A DNA stretch of 64,000 nt, from contig JAPEHQ010000002.1 in the NCBI GenBank assembly GCA_027405735.1, forward strand, positions 2,554,501-2,618,500. The letters run 5' to 3'. The position numbers and the translations under genes were made by a program. Under the pieces are notes generated by a model that was not told the DNA's origin, did not search any database, and saw nothing but the letters and a program-made list of their open reading frames with translations. Source of the stretch: Mucor racemosus (lineage: Eukaryota > Mucoromycota > Mucoromycetes > Mucorales > Mucoraceae). This document shows, piece by piece, positions 46,082 to 57,417 of this stretch; the stretch's first letter is position 1, and every line of letters starts with the position of its first letter.

Positions 46082-49000
46082 CTAACGCTCTGGCTCGTCC
46101 TTGTTTTGTGATAAGCCAGCGGCTACTTGATTCCATTGCGCCAGGGTCAATAGTCCACGGTAACCAACGGTAATCTTTTTAATATTTCAAGTTAGTTTTA
46201 TATAGTAATTTAAACATCAAAAGCTTACCTCTTCAAACAACAGTTTAAGTTGATCTGAAGGAGATTGCCATTGCCCAATGATATCAAACAAGGTACGAAT
46301 TGCCTAAAATAAACAAATATAAACAAACACAAAACTTTGCATCATTCCAAAAAAAAAAAGGCTTGTTGTACGTTACCATTTCATTCAAAGCTTGTGGAAA
46401 GATGCGAACTGTTTTACAAAAACCTTGAAACGCACTATCTTTTTCATCAGTTTCACGCATTCCTCTTGCTCTATATAACCATGCTCGACAAATTTGAGGA
46501 AGAAAATGTGCTACTCTTTCGGCATTATGGATACCTAATCGACCAATTGTGTTTACTGCGTTTTCTTGTAAGTCCACAGTTTGTGATTGAGGATGGATCA
46601 GTGGAATAAGTGCTCGTAAAACTGGTTCAACATATTTTTCCATATTTTCTCGATTCCATTGTATCGATATTTCTCCTACTGCCCAAATGGCGTTCTTTCG
46701 TACTGATTTGAATGCAGGATCGTCGTTTTCTAATTGTCGGAGAAGTTCTGGCAACATGTTTTCAAGATAGGGATGTAATGTGACAAAGCATGCTTTTGCA
46801 ATATCGCCTATAAGAGCATATGTAGGAGAAAGAACTTCGTATCGGGAATCCTACAGATCATAAAACGTTAGTATGGCTTGATACTTTCAGAGTGTTTATT
46901 TCTTACGTAATGAGCACAAACTGCTAGTAACGGCAATATTGTAGATTGCTGAACAAAAGGCTCTACTTTATCACCCAATCCTTGTACAATACCAGACAAT
47001 AAATCTAAAGGTATTACGATAAATTCATCATCTAAATCGTCAAACTCATCATAATCTTCGTTTTGAATAATATTTTGTAATGTTGTTGATACTAGCATTA
47101 CACATCTTGTAAACACAGGTTCAGTAAATGGCAAAAACCCTACCCCCAATGATGTAGCAATATCTGTCAAACACTACAAATTATAAATAACCATTCTCAT
47201 TCACATTTTTTCCTTCCTTTTTACATACTCCTAATAACGGAAATAGATCCGAATCTGTATCTTCAAGACCATTCCATCTAGATATTAATGGTGGCATCAA
47301 AACTGCGATAAAATTAGGCTCGTTTAAAGATGATCCAACAGATTCTGCTAGTGTCCCAATAGTGTCATACAAAAGCCTTAAATTTCGATTTCTATATAAT
47401 CTCAATGCTCTTGTTAAATGGTTCAAAATGACAGATAAATAAGGTACTAGTTCTTGTTTTGATGATCGTTCTTCCAAGGTTGAAAATGCTGAACATGCTG
47501 CCTCTTGAACTCGACGACTTCTGTCAAGAATTCGTCGCAATAATTCACGAAGTACAGGCTCATAAAATTGTGTACGACCTTGCTCGGAATTGCTGCATTG
47601 TGCTACAATCCATTCAGAGAATCGACTCACGGTCCAACAAGAAATACATCTTACATGTGCCTGAATGAAAAAATGGTAAATATAATGTAATTTGTGTATT
47701 TGCGAGGGATTTTTTCCTCTTACATTAGTATTTGATAGATTCTTGATGAGAAATGGTATTAGTTCAGGTAAATGAGGAGAAATATCTTCAATGCCGCCTT
47801 GTAAATATAAATAATTATAAATCAACATTCAAGTATAATCATAACAAAATAATAACAACAAACCTTCTGCAGCTGCACCTAATGCAAGTATTCCGCTTTC
47901 AACCACTCTCCAATCATCACTAAATAAGGCATGATTTAGCAGTGGTAATAGAATACTCGTCATTTGTGATTTGAAAGATGATGTTAGTGCATCTAATGAA
48001 GTTGCACTAAATTTACGCAATGTCCATTCTGAAAAGAATTCTTCATCTTCTGGATCCTCTTCATCTTCATCCTCATCTTCATCCTCGCTACTATTGCCAC
48101 TATCCTGTCTATTATTATGCTGTTGTTTATATCTATTATAGCTGGACTTGTATCGGCTTGTAAACCTTGGTTGTAAATCTTGTGGATTTGGATCATCATC
48201 ATCATCGTCTCCACCGAGCATAAGCAAATCCTCTTCAGTGTATATCAAAGAATTCAAGATAACTGGAATTACACGGGGTAGAAATGGTAGTAGATAGTCA
48301 TGGATGCTTTCTAAACGGGCGAATTGATGCCAAAATTCACAAGCTTCTAATGCAACTTTAGTGTTTTCGGATTGGTTACAAAAAATCATGTATTCAATCA
48401 GTTGGTCAAGATATGGCAGAAGGCTTTCAGTGAAATTATCGAGTAACATGACAAAAGAACGACACAGTTCTTGACGTACTTCAGTTGTTTCATCAGATGC
48501 AATATCGAACAATGACTGAAGATAGTTGTCCATGTTATCGAGTAGAGATGTTGATTGCAGTTGTATAAAATGGCTAATAGTTTTGATGGAAGCTACTCTA
48601 AAACGAACATTGGAATGGTTATTGAATGGTATTAATTTCGGTACCGTGTAGTCTAATATTGGCTTATTTGTTTGATTATCTATTGCCTCATTTATATCCA
48701 ATGCGTTATCCTCACAAATCATCTGAATTGTATCTAAAGCCAACTACCAATAAACGAGAAATTTAAATATCACTATGGAATACATCAAATTGTGTAGTAT
48801 TTCATACAATATTATACCTCAATAGACAATAAATTTGAACTATCCAACTTGTTTACTAGTATTCTCATCATTCCTGGCCAATTCATGATCTGTCCCCGTA
48901 CAATAATTGCAGTAATCACAGATCCAATGGTTCTTCTTATAGTGGAATCTGGGTCAGGGTATTCAAAAGATTGAATACATACTGATTTTATATGATTTAA

Positions 49001-49309
49001 TACGAATATTGGCGTCGAATTAAAGTTGTTTAGAATGTTGTTTTTTAAAGTTAAACCGGCAATAGCTCTTATATAACTATCTTGTTCAGTCATTAAGACT
49101 AATATATGAATCAGATAAGAATTGTATTCCGGGATTGCATTAAATGAAGCTAGCCTCTATAAATATTTTTTAATATAAACTACAAGGAAAATCAAAATAC
49201 AAAAATTAACCTCTTGAACCAAGAGTTGACCCCTATTATTTGGATGTATTGCATCTTGTAATAAGTTTAATAGTTCATTCAAGCCATGTTGTTCAGGATG
49301 CCAGTTCAT
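46082..49309 (-). CDS. KAP104: Transportin / karyopherin beta-2 (Kap104)
   Basis: Transportin is the nuclear import receptor for PY-NLS cargo such as hnRNP proteins. The gene reads from ATG at 49309 through about ten exons to TAG at 46082-46084, giving roughly 900 residues. It starts WHPEQHGLNELLNLLQDA, as in the family, followed by importin-beta HEAT repeats (DSYIRAIAGLTLKNNI, RRTIGSVITAII, VRFRVASIKTISHF). An acidic loop (DDDDDDPNPQDL and a later Asp/Glu run, about 48030-48220) lies where the H8 loop that releases cargo on RanGTP binding sits. Conserved late blocks are WRVVESGILALGAAAEG, SCWTVSRFSEW, SRRVQEAACSAFSTLEE and KNAIWAVGEISIQW. The C-terminus is GYRGLLTLAQWNQV. Introns are short and keep frame where checked. 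Confidence 0.95.
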
Positions 49310-49310
49310 A

Positions 49311-49337
49311 TTTTTTTTTTTTTTTTTTTTTTTTTTT
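49311..49337 (-). promoter_or_regulatory. 27-nt poly(A) leader directly before the transportin start codon
   Basis: On the coding strand, 27 A residues end one base before ATG at 49309. If this stays in the mRNA it is an unstructured poly(A) leader able to bind poly(A)-binding protein. The same tract also allows an upstream ATG frame that would add a run of Lys to the protein. Confidence 0.65.
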
Positions 49338-49805
49338 GACAAAAAAAAGTGATGGAAAAAGAAAAGAAAAGAAAATAAGAGTCTTTTTCAAAGAGATTTA
49401 TATATGATAAAGGACGCGCGAAAGGGTATACAAAACTTTATATGTGTGCACTTTACATGTGTGAGTTTGAGTTTAACGTGAGTGTGTTGTGTGAGCGTAT
49501 GTGTGTCTCCATGATCTCTGTTGATCATCTCATCGCTTATTTTGGTATCATCTTTACATTGTCTGTCTTTTTAGTTATACTAATTGTCTATAGATCAATA
49601 ATTATAACCATTTACTCTCACGGACTTTTTATATCGTCAAAATACATAATATGCACTCAAAATAAACTAATATCTAATTCAGGAAGAAGTCAATGTAATA
49701 CAGTTCTGACTTAGTTTTTGTTTTGTTTTTATTCATTCTAAACCATCATTTACTTCTTTTTGTATAAAAGCGAGCTGTTACACGGCATGCTACCCCCGTG
49801 ATATT
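49338..49805. other. Intergenic region
   Basis: This separates two same-strand genes (transportin downstream, F-box/LRR upstream). It has TG-rich stretches (49442-49505). No gene is supported. Confidence 0.55.
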
Positions 49806-51002
49806 TTAAACAATTTCTGTATCAAGATATTGCTGTATATATGTATAGCTTTGACTAACGCTTTCTTCTTGTTCCTCATCATCATCCATCATCGAGTAGG
49901 TTTCATCTTCCGCCATCTCTTCATCTTCATCTTCATGATCTTGTTGTTGTTGACGTTGAGCTCGAATATATCCCAATTCTATATAGCTTAATGTATTTAA
50001 GTGAGGATAATTTTCAGTAATTGCAGGAAACACAGAGCTTGGAATTTCAGGAAAATCACTTTGAGTAATTCCACAGTTTTTAAGACCAAGTAATCTCAAA
50101 TTAGTGCAATGACTAATAAGATGTCGTACACCATTTGATGTTAATCTTCTACAAAATGATAAGTCAAGATTGTGTAATAATGGCAAAGCAATCGAAATAG
50201 CTTCTAATGTATGATCTGTAATTGCGCATTCTAATAAGAATAAACCACGAATATTTCCATGCGCTTTAACAAAGGGTATAACTGCACTATCTTCAATAAC
50301 TGTACCACCCGTAATTGAGAAATCTTGTAGATTGGGTAAGCATTTTGCAGTTAAATGATGTATAAAATCTGCATTAATAACATCACAACAGACAAGATTG
50401 AGATGTGTCAAGTTTTGAAATGAGCATAGATCATAAGCTGTATCCTCTACATTTAACCATTTACAACCGGATAAATCCAAATATTCAATTTTAAGCTGTA
50501 CAAATGGCAATAATGCTAACGAAGATAAGTTTGGACATGATGCTAATGTCAGTTTTTGTAATTGTTGACATTGGCCCAAATAGTGAGAAGATCGATAAGT
50601 AACCATAGCTCCAGTTATTCCGAATGATTTCAATTGCGTACAATATTCTGATACTCGCATGATACTTTTATCAGTGAGTTCATCTGCTTTACGTAATTCT
50701 AAAACCTCCAAATTGGGCATGAGTTGTATTAAATTCAGTAACTCTTCATCATTCAATGCTACTTTGAATCCTAATTTCATGATTCGAATATATTCTCCTC
50801 TTTGATGTTTGCATAGTTTCAAACATTTTAAAAGTTGTTTAACTAGGTTTGTAGATGATAAATTGGGTTCTCTCCATAATTCTGGTATTGAGGCGTCATG
50901 AAACTCTTTATTTACAAATGTACAGTTGTATTTTCCTGATTGCTTTAGTAAGCTACATATTAATGAAATGATTTCTCTAGGTAAATCGCCAAGCTTTGCC
51001 AT
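49806..51002 (-). CDS. F-box/leucine-rich-repeat protein
   Basis: A single exon encodes 398 residues. The F-box is LGDLPREIISLICSLLKQ, followed by NCTFVNKEFHDASIPELWRE. At least eight LRRs of the cysteine-containing (AMN1/GRR1) type follow: LEVLELRKADELTDKSI, LQKLTLASCPNL, IEYLDLSGCKWL, LTHLNLVCCDVI, LHNLDLSFCRRLTSNGV and LRLLGLKNCGI. These form the substrate-binding horseshoe of an SCF ubiquitin ligase adaptor. The tail is Gln-rich and very acidic (EDEDEEMAEDE). It is divergent from the eL15 gene, with about 490 bp between starts. The substrate is unknown. Confidence 0.9.
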   Translation of the reverse strand: MAKLGDLPREIISLICSLLKQSGKYNCTFVNKEFHDASIPELWREPNLSSTNLVKQLLKCLKLCKHQRGEYIRIMKLGFKVALNDEELLNLIQLMPNLEVLELRKADELTDKSIMRVSEYCTQLKSFGITGAMVTYRSSHYLGQCQQLQKLTLASCPNLSSLALLPFVQLKIEYLDLSGCKWLNVEDTAYDLCSFQNLTHLNLVCCDVINADFIHHLTAKCLPNLQDFSITGGTVIEDSAVIPFVKAHGNIRGLFLLECAITDHTLEAISIALPLLHNLDLSFCRRLTSNGVRHLISHCTNLRLLGLKNCGITQSDFPEIPSSVFPAITENYPHLNTLSYIELGYIRAQRQQQQDHEDEDEEMAEDETYSMMDDDEEQEESVSQSYTYIQQYLDTEIV

Positions 51003-51491
51003 TATTTTTAATGCGGAATAAAGAGTGAAAAAGAGAAAATACTACGATGAATAAGGGGAAAGGGGAAGAGTTTCTTATGAAATACGGTAAAATTTATGCT
51101 TATATTAATCCTATCCGGATATTTTAAAGAGCCGCTCTCGGGCCGGACACCGTCCAAGCGCTTCAATGGCAGCAAATGCTTAATCCCAGAAAGTGATACA
51201 CTAGATGGCGAATGCTGTAAACTAAGCATCCTTCCTTTTTCCCTTTCCAAGGTAATTAATAGTAAACTTTGTCAGGATGGGTCAACAACATGTGGATATT
51301 TTCAAGATAAATGCAGATGTATTGATTGTAGATTGATTGAATGAGCTACGAAATGTTGATCAACATGGATGGCTTATTTTTTCTCAACGATTTTTTTTTT
51401 CATTTGATCCAAATGTTGTGTTGATTCTTGAATGACAAAATATGATGATTTATGAATGATTTCCTAAACGGTTTTGTGATTTAGATATACA
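51003..51491. promoter_or_regulatory. Divergent promoter of F-box/LRR and eL15 genes
   Basis: This serves two genes. A more GC-rich island (about 51110-51230) stands out from the AT-rich surroundings and is the likely core of the strong ribosomal-protein promoter. A small 5' UTR intron for eL15 cannot be excluded. No named site was identified. Confidence 0.6.
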
Positions 51492-52106
51492 ATGGGTGCC
51501 TACAAATATTTGGAAGAGCTTGCTAGAAAGAAGCAATCTGATGTCTCTCGTTTCTTACTCCGTGTCCGTTGTTGGGAATTCAGACAATTGAGCGTTATCC
51601 ACCGTGCTTCTCGTCCTTCTCGTCCCGATAAGGCTCGTCGTTTGGGTTACAAGGCCAAGCAAGGTTTCGTTATCTACCGTATTCGTGTCCGTCGTGGTGG
51701 TCGTAAGAGACCTGTCCCCAAGGGTGCCACTTTCGGTAAGCCCGTCAATGAGGGTGTTTCTCAACTCAAGTACCAACGTTCTCTCCGTTCCACTGCTGAG
51801 GAGCGTATTGGTCGCAAATGCGCCAATCTCCGTGTCTTGAACTCCTACTGGGTTAACCAAGATGCTACTTACAAGTACTTTGAAGTTATCCTCGTCGATC
51901 CCTCTCACAAGGCCATCCGTCGTGATGCTCACATCAACTGGATCGCTAACCCCGTTCACAAGCGTCGTGAAGCTCGTGGTCTTACTGCCATCGGTAAGAA
52001 GTCTCGTGGTCACGGAAAGGGTCATCGTTTCAACAACACCAAGGGTTCTGGTCGTCGTGCCACTTGGAAGCGTCGCAACACTCTTTCTCTCCGTCGTTAC
52101 CGTTAA
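51492..52106 (+). CDS. RPL15: 60S ribosomal protein eL15
   Basis: eL15 is a structural protein of the large ribosomal subunit. A single exon encodes 204 residues, exactly the family length. Landmarks are [79 protein letters not shown] and [19 protein letters not shown]. Codon use is strongly biased to C/G-ending codons such as CGT, AAG and CTC, unlike the AT-rich neighbours, as expected for very high expression. It has no intron in the coding region, unlike most neighbouring genes. Confidence 0.98.
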   Translation: MGAYKYLEELARKKQSDVSRFLLRVRCWEFRQLSVIHRASRPSRPDKARRLGYKAKQGFVIYRIRVRRGGRKRPVPKGATFGKPVNEGVSQLKYQRSLRSTAEERIGRKCANLRVLNSYWVNQDATYKYFEVILVDPSHKAIRRDAHINWIANPVHKRREARGLTAIGKKSRGHGKGHRFNNTKGSGRRATWKRRNTLSLRRYR

Positions 52107-52375
52107 AGAGTTGCTTTGTAACTTGCTTTACAATAATAAATTATATTTTTGTTCAAGCTCTTTCTTTTAAATCAAAAATTTATATAGATGTTTTGTCATT
52201 CGAATTAGTGTTTTCACATGTGATTATTATGGATGTGTATGTGTGGGGATTGTTTAAAGAGAAGGGGTTAGTTCTTTCATTGGACTGTGTTTACTCTGTA
52301 TACATTTATAAGCTTCTCTCTGTTTATCATTTAAACAAGTTTTCTCTTTTCTTTTTCCCCTTGATCACTTGAAAA

Positions 52376-53627
52376 ATGCCTGTTCCTAAACTTGAAACCA
52401 TTGAAATAACTCTTTTTCCTAATGGTGTTGCTGAGATTGCTCACAATAGACCTAAACGTTATAACGCTCTTTCCCCTCAATCCTACAGAGTAATTATACA
52501 TATGAATGGAGTTCCAATTTGATCTAATACGTGAATGCATTGTACATAGGATTGGCTTACTGCTTTCAAATGGGCAGCAAATGAAGACGATGTCAAAGTT
52601 GTTGTCCTTACAGGACGTGGTAAATTCTACACATCAGGACAAGAATTAGCACTTCCAGATGTAAACGGAGATATTGAAGAGGAAATGGCCCGTAGAAGAC
52701 AAACTACAACGTAACTATGTAAAATGACTGAATGGTTGCCATGATAACTAATGCATAAAATATGTATATTATAGTAATGTTGTATCTGAAATGATCAAAT
52801 TCCCCAAACTCTTAATCGGTGCTGTCAATGGTAATATATTACGAGTTTTTGATAAGAGAAGGGAAAGGGGGAAAATAAGAGAAGGGGCATATTTAAAATG
52901 TTGTTTATGCAATACTTAGGTACAAGTATTGGCTTTGGTACAACTACTCTTGCTTTGTGTGATGTTGTTTACTCTGTTTCTGAAGCTTCTTTCAGTACTC
53001 CATTTATGAAACTTGGTAAGAGTGAAATTGTTATTCAAACGAAAATTATGCTAATATTTTATACAGCGTTTTGTGCCGAAGGCTGTTCATCCGTCTTATT
53101 CCCAAGGTAAAGGAAGAAAAATCGTCGATCTGTAATATTAATTAACTGGATTGGAATAAATAGAATTATGGGTCCATCAAAGGCTAATGAAATGTTGGTA
53201 AGCAGGTTTTTCTATATTTGATGTATTGGCCATTATTTCTCATATACTATATAGCTTATGGGAAGGACGTTTACTGCCCAAGAATTGGTTGATTGTGGAT
53301 TGGTTAGTAGAATTATTCCCACTGAGGGATTTCGTGAAACCATTTTGGGATTGGCGGGAGAAGCAAGCAAATTTTCTACTGAAGCTTTGAAGGTTACCAA
53401 AGATTTGATAAAGGGTGTTGATCGTGATTTCCTTGAACAAGTAAATCAAAAAGAAATGACAGCATTGGGTGAGCGTATGGGTAGTAGTGATTCAATTGAA
53501 AGCATTATGCGATTTTTAGGTAAATTTTAAAGATCTTTTTCTTTATAAATAACGTTGATTAACGTCTTTTTTTATTTTAATAGAGGAGTCTGCTGCTAAG
53601 AAGGCAGCTAAAAAGGCAAAGTTATAA
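52376..53627 (+). CDS. ECI1: Peroxisomal delta3,delta2-enoyl-CoA isomerase
   Basis: The enzyme shifts the double bond of unsaturated enoyl-CoA for beta-oxidation. Eight short exons from MPVPKLETIEITLFP to a C-terminal KAKL give about 275 residues. The crotonase fold is clear: IAHNRPKRYNALS, KVVVLTGRGKFYTSGQEL (oxyanion hole), LIGAVNGTSIGFGTTTLALC, and AEGCSSVLFPRIMG, where the Glu aligns with the catalytic Glu of Eci1-type isomerases. The C-terminal AKL tripeptide is a peroxisomal PTS1. A lysine-rich tail precedes it. It could act on related substrates as a hydratase, but the AEGCSS block favours isomerase. Every junction checked keeps frame. Confidence 0.9.
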
Positions 53628-54353
53628 GGATTTCAAGGAGATGCAATGAAAAAAAAATATTTCGATTTTCTTTAATAAAATTGAATATTATATATTATGT
53701 GATGAATTCAATTGATTGTATTGTAAAATAGTAAGTATTCTATTCTGTATAATTGCTATCTTATTATATTGCATTTATATCATGTATCATTCACAAAACA
53801 AAATAATAAAAAAGAGAGAGAGAGAGACAATTTATTGTCACTGTATAGATACTACATTACATTTGTATATGTTCATGATAGTATGATCAGTACATGAACA
53901 CAAACAAAACTTACATACAGTGAATGTTGTTAAGTTTTCCTTATTTTGACATTTTCCTTAAATAATACGATAACCCTTATAAGACTATAGAGGTTAATTA
54001 TAACTTTCTTGTGTAAATTTTGTAATTAGTGTAAAAAAAAAAAACAGTTGTTAGAAAACGATAAAATTATCATACATGTTTAAATCAACAAATAATTTTT
54101 ATTATATAAAGGCAAATCATCAAGAAGGCAGTACATTTAAAAAGCAAAATAGAAGATCTGACATGCATAGTTTGTTACTCCTCTCATTCAGAACCCCCTT
54201 ACACAGCAGTGTTGCACCTTGCAGTGGGTTGTTGTCCCCCCTCAAATTTCGATTTTTTGCTTATAAACTGCCTCTTGTGTTCTTTTTTCGTTTTCGCTCC
54301 CTTTCTTTAACTTTTTATACATCAATTTTCAATATATCATCAATTAACATAAA
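53628..54353. other. Intergenic region
   Basis: This holds the 3' end of the isomerase gene, a GA microsatellite (about 53813-53827) and the promoter of the CFEM-like gene, with a pyrimidine-rich stretch before the start. No gene is seen. Confidence 0.6.
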
Positions 54354-55167
54354 ATGAAGGTCGCTGTTGTTGGATTTTTGGTTGCTTTAACTGCTTCTGT
54401 TTCAGCTCAACAAGCTAACAGTACTGTTCCATCTTCTTCATCTGCTGCTCCAGCTGCAGCTGCTACTACTGCCAGTGCTGCTGCCGTTCCTTCTACTGTA
54501 TCTGCATGCGCTGTTCAAAGCACGTAAGTAATTACAATGGCTCTAAAGATGTGTAATTAGACTTTTTCCATATGTTAATCATGTCATTAGATTCGAATTA
54601 TGTTTGCAAAATGAAGATAATTACATCAAAACCTGTCTCGAACAAGGTAAAATATTACTTTTTTTTTTCGAGAAATTTAGTGTAACAATCTTGTATACTT
54701 ATATTTAAATTTATAATATAGATTTTGCTTGCTTGTGTAGAGTAAGTTTTATGTATAGTTATACTCCTAAATGTACTTTTAAATCTAACTCATTATCCAA
54801 AAAAATTATAGTGGAATAAGGAGAAATTAACTTGTTGGAACAACTGTCCTAATGACGAAGGTTTAGCTAGACAAGAAGGTGTCGTTTCTAACTTTTGTTC
54901 CATGCCTGGAGCCAATGTGTAAGTGAATTACAACGTTTATTGGTTAATTCAAAGATTAACATTTTATTTATTATTAGATCAATTGCTCCATGGACCAGTA
55001 CTATCGCTTCTACTTCTACTCCAATTCTTCCCACAAGCGTTGTTGCAACTTCTGTTTCTGCCGTGCCTACTACCCCTACAAATGAGCCTTCAAGTGCTTC
55101 CATTTTGGCCATTAGTCAAGGAGCTCTTACTCTTGTTGGTGTTGTTGCCGCATACATGCTCTTTTAA
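54354..55167 (+). CDS. Secreted, GPI-anchored CFEM-like protein
   Basis: This is a probable cell-surface protein. Five exons encode a signal peptide (MKVAVVGFLVALTASVSAQQ), an Ala/Ser/Thr linker, a domain with eight cysteines, a second Ser/Thr/Pro-rich stalk and a C-terminal hydrophobic tail (ISQGALTLVGVVAAYMLF) after small residues, which is the layout of a GPI signal. The cysteine pattern from DFACLC onward, D-x2-C-x-C-x8-C-x3-C-x16-C, closely follows the second half of the CFEM domain, including the Asp that binds haem iron in CFEM proteins. The first half is spaced differently (C-x8-C-x10-C). Haem or iron uptake is therefore possible but unproven. Confidence 0.8.
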
Positions 55168-57417
55168 TAAGATACATTTTTAATCCTTGAAACACACAGA
55201 AAAAAAGTTACATACAAAAAAATATCCAATGTATAGCAATTTTATAAATTGCTAATTTACACATTATTCACTCTCACACAATTTTTTTTTTTTCATTCTC
55301 ACTTTTTTGATTGTTGTTACACTTATTACTGATTGGTTTTAAACAAATCAGCAAAAAACAAAAAAGTGATAAACAAGACAATAAGTTTTTTTTATTAATT
55401 CAATTCACTTTCTTTTCTTTTCTTCTTCTTCTTTTTCTTCTTCTTTTTTTTCTCCTATGTAATCATTACTTATTTAATACATATATAATTTTCCAGCTAC
55501 AGCCAATGTACATACGTACCTTTCTTGATTTTGATGTGCATGAAAAAATGCAGCTATTTCGATGTATGTAGATTATTCAGGGCATTTATATGTGGGTTAT
55601 ATAGTTTTTTTTTCGGGGCGATAGTATTGATTATAATAATCAAAAACTTAAATGTCACAAAAAGATGCATACAAAAATATCGTTTGTATCACATACCATT
55701 CACTATTTTGTTTTGAAAGAGAAAAAAATAAGATTGTGTGGGTTTCTTCTTTGTTACACTTGAAAACTTTATTGTTGTGACCAAATTAGAATCAACAGTT
55801 TATCTTTTTTAAAGAGTTTATACGTTCGAGTTTCTTATCTAAAAACAGATTATTTAAATAAATAGCGTTTAATTATGTTCAAGTTACTGCTGAAATTTTT
55901 TATTTGTATATTTAATGCAACAATTATCTGCTATTGAGCAGTTTATCGAAAAACATTAGCATTTTAACAAAATAACTGGGGTTCAACCTATTAAACAGCC
56001 GCTCAGGTACACAAACCTTAATTTGAATGGGATTTGCAATTCAAGTTGCGAAGAATTTCAAATGATTCATTCATTTGTATGAATTAGCATATCTATCAAG
56101 CATCAAACTATATTAAAACCCTACCAAATGTTTCATGGAAATTAAATGATAGTTGCAATTAAACGTGTTAATACGACGGTCTAGAAGCACATCAAATTCT
56201 TATATATAAAAGGAAAGAAATACAGATGAGTAGATATAGATGACCTATCATAATTTAATGCACATGCAGAATTATGATAGTAAACAATAAATCATCAAAC
56301 TATTTGTGAGTGTGTAATTGTGTAATTGTGTAATAGAAAACACTAAAAAATGTAATTGTAAAAACATCGCTAATAAATAATAAAAGGAAAAGTTAATGGA
56401 ACAGATAGATCATCCAATTCGTCAAAATGTGTTAATACGAGAATTGTATTTAATGTTTTTTGTTGCATGATACATAGACCTTCTTTATTATGGTTTTAGG
56501 TTGTACAAAATTTGGGCATATATTTAACCAGTTTTTTATGGCTTGTTCACACCGAACATCATTTTAATAAAATTCATTTAAAAAAACTATAGTTTCATCA
56601 CCTGTGTTTATGTTCTATTGATAGACATATCATGGGATTATACATTATATATCAGCACTTATTTAAATAGCATTTATGTTAGCAATGGTTGGCCAACCGT
56701 CTCACCTTTTACCACAGGTCAGTAGACTATTGAAAGATTTTAATAATGCAAATTATGTATCGATGGCCAAGTTGTACATGAACACAGAAGAATGCAAAAA
56801 TTTATTCTGTTGTTGTTATGATGATATAGATAAAAAAGCATTTCACGGTTGTGTTCTACAAGAGAAGACGAAAAAAAAAAACAATCTGGGTGATGCAGCA
56901 TAATACGAAATTAGCTTTTCATCTACTCATTTACAGTAATTTGGCACAGCAGATTTGCATATAAATAAATGTGTAAAAATAGTCTTTACACAACCAAGTA
57001 CTGTATCAGCCTTTTTTCTACATGATTGGAAAGAGCGCTATATATTAAATCAAACGGGCATTTGATTGCAAGAGTATACAGACATTAGCTGTCGCTTAGC
57101 AGCCGAGGGTTTAAAATAGCAACAATACACTAGTGTAAAAAAAGAAGTTTGTTTTATTTGTTATTTACTCAATTGTTTTTGTCTATTAACTTAGCCCTTG
57201 CAAAGAGTTTTATAGATGCTTCGCCATTGTTAAAGAGTGGTTAAAAAGTGTAGACAACGGGGTATCTGTTATAATGGATCGGACCCAACAAGGACAAAAT
57301 AAAATATACAAACATTATAAACAAAACGTTTAGTATATAAATGAAACATTTACGAAATACAAATGTCGAATTTTATTTTCTTTGTAAAAAATATCTAAAT
57401 ATTTACTTGCCTTTCAA
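55168..57417. other. Gene-free interval
   Basis: There are AT-rich pyrimidine runs near 55410-55460 and a (GTGTAATT)3 repeat at about 56310-56333. An open frame at 56676-56903 (75 residues, Cys-rich NLFCCCYDD) has no recognised family and is not called as a gene. No RNA gene was recognised. Confidence 0.5.

Noticed and set aside
51555..52025. Long antisense frame across eL15.
   Set aside because: A shadow of the strongly biased codon use of the ribosomal protein gene.
56676..56903. 75-codon Cys-rich open frame.
   Set aside because: No family resemblance, no partner exons with good splice sites, and composition like the surrounding AT-rich DNA.
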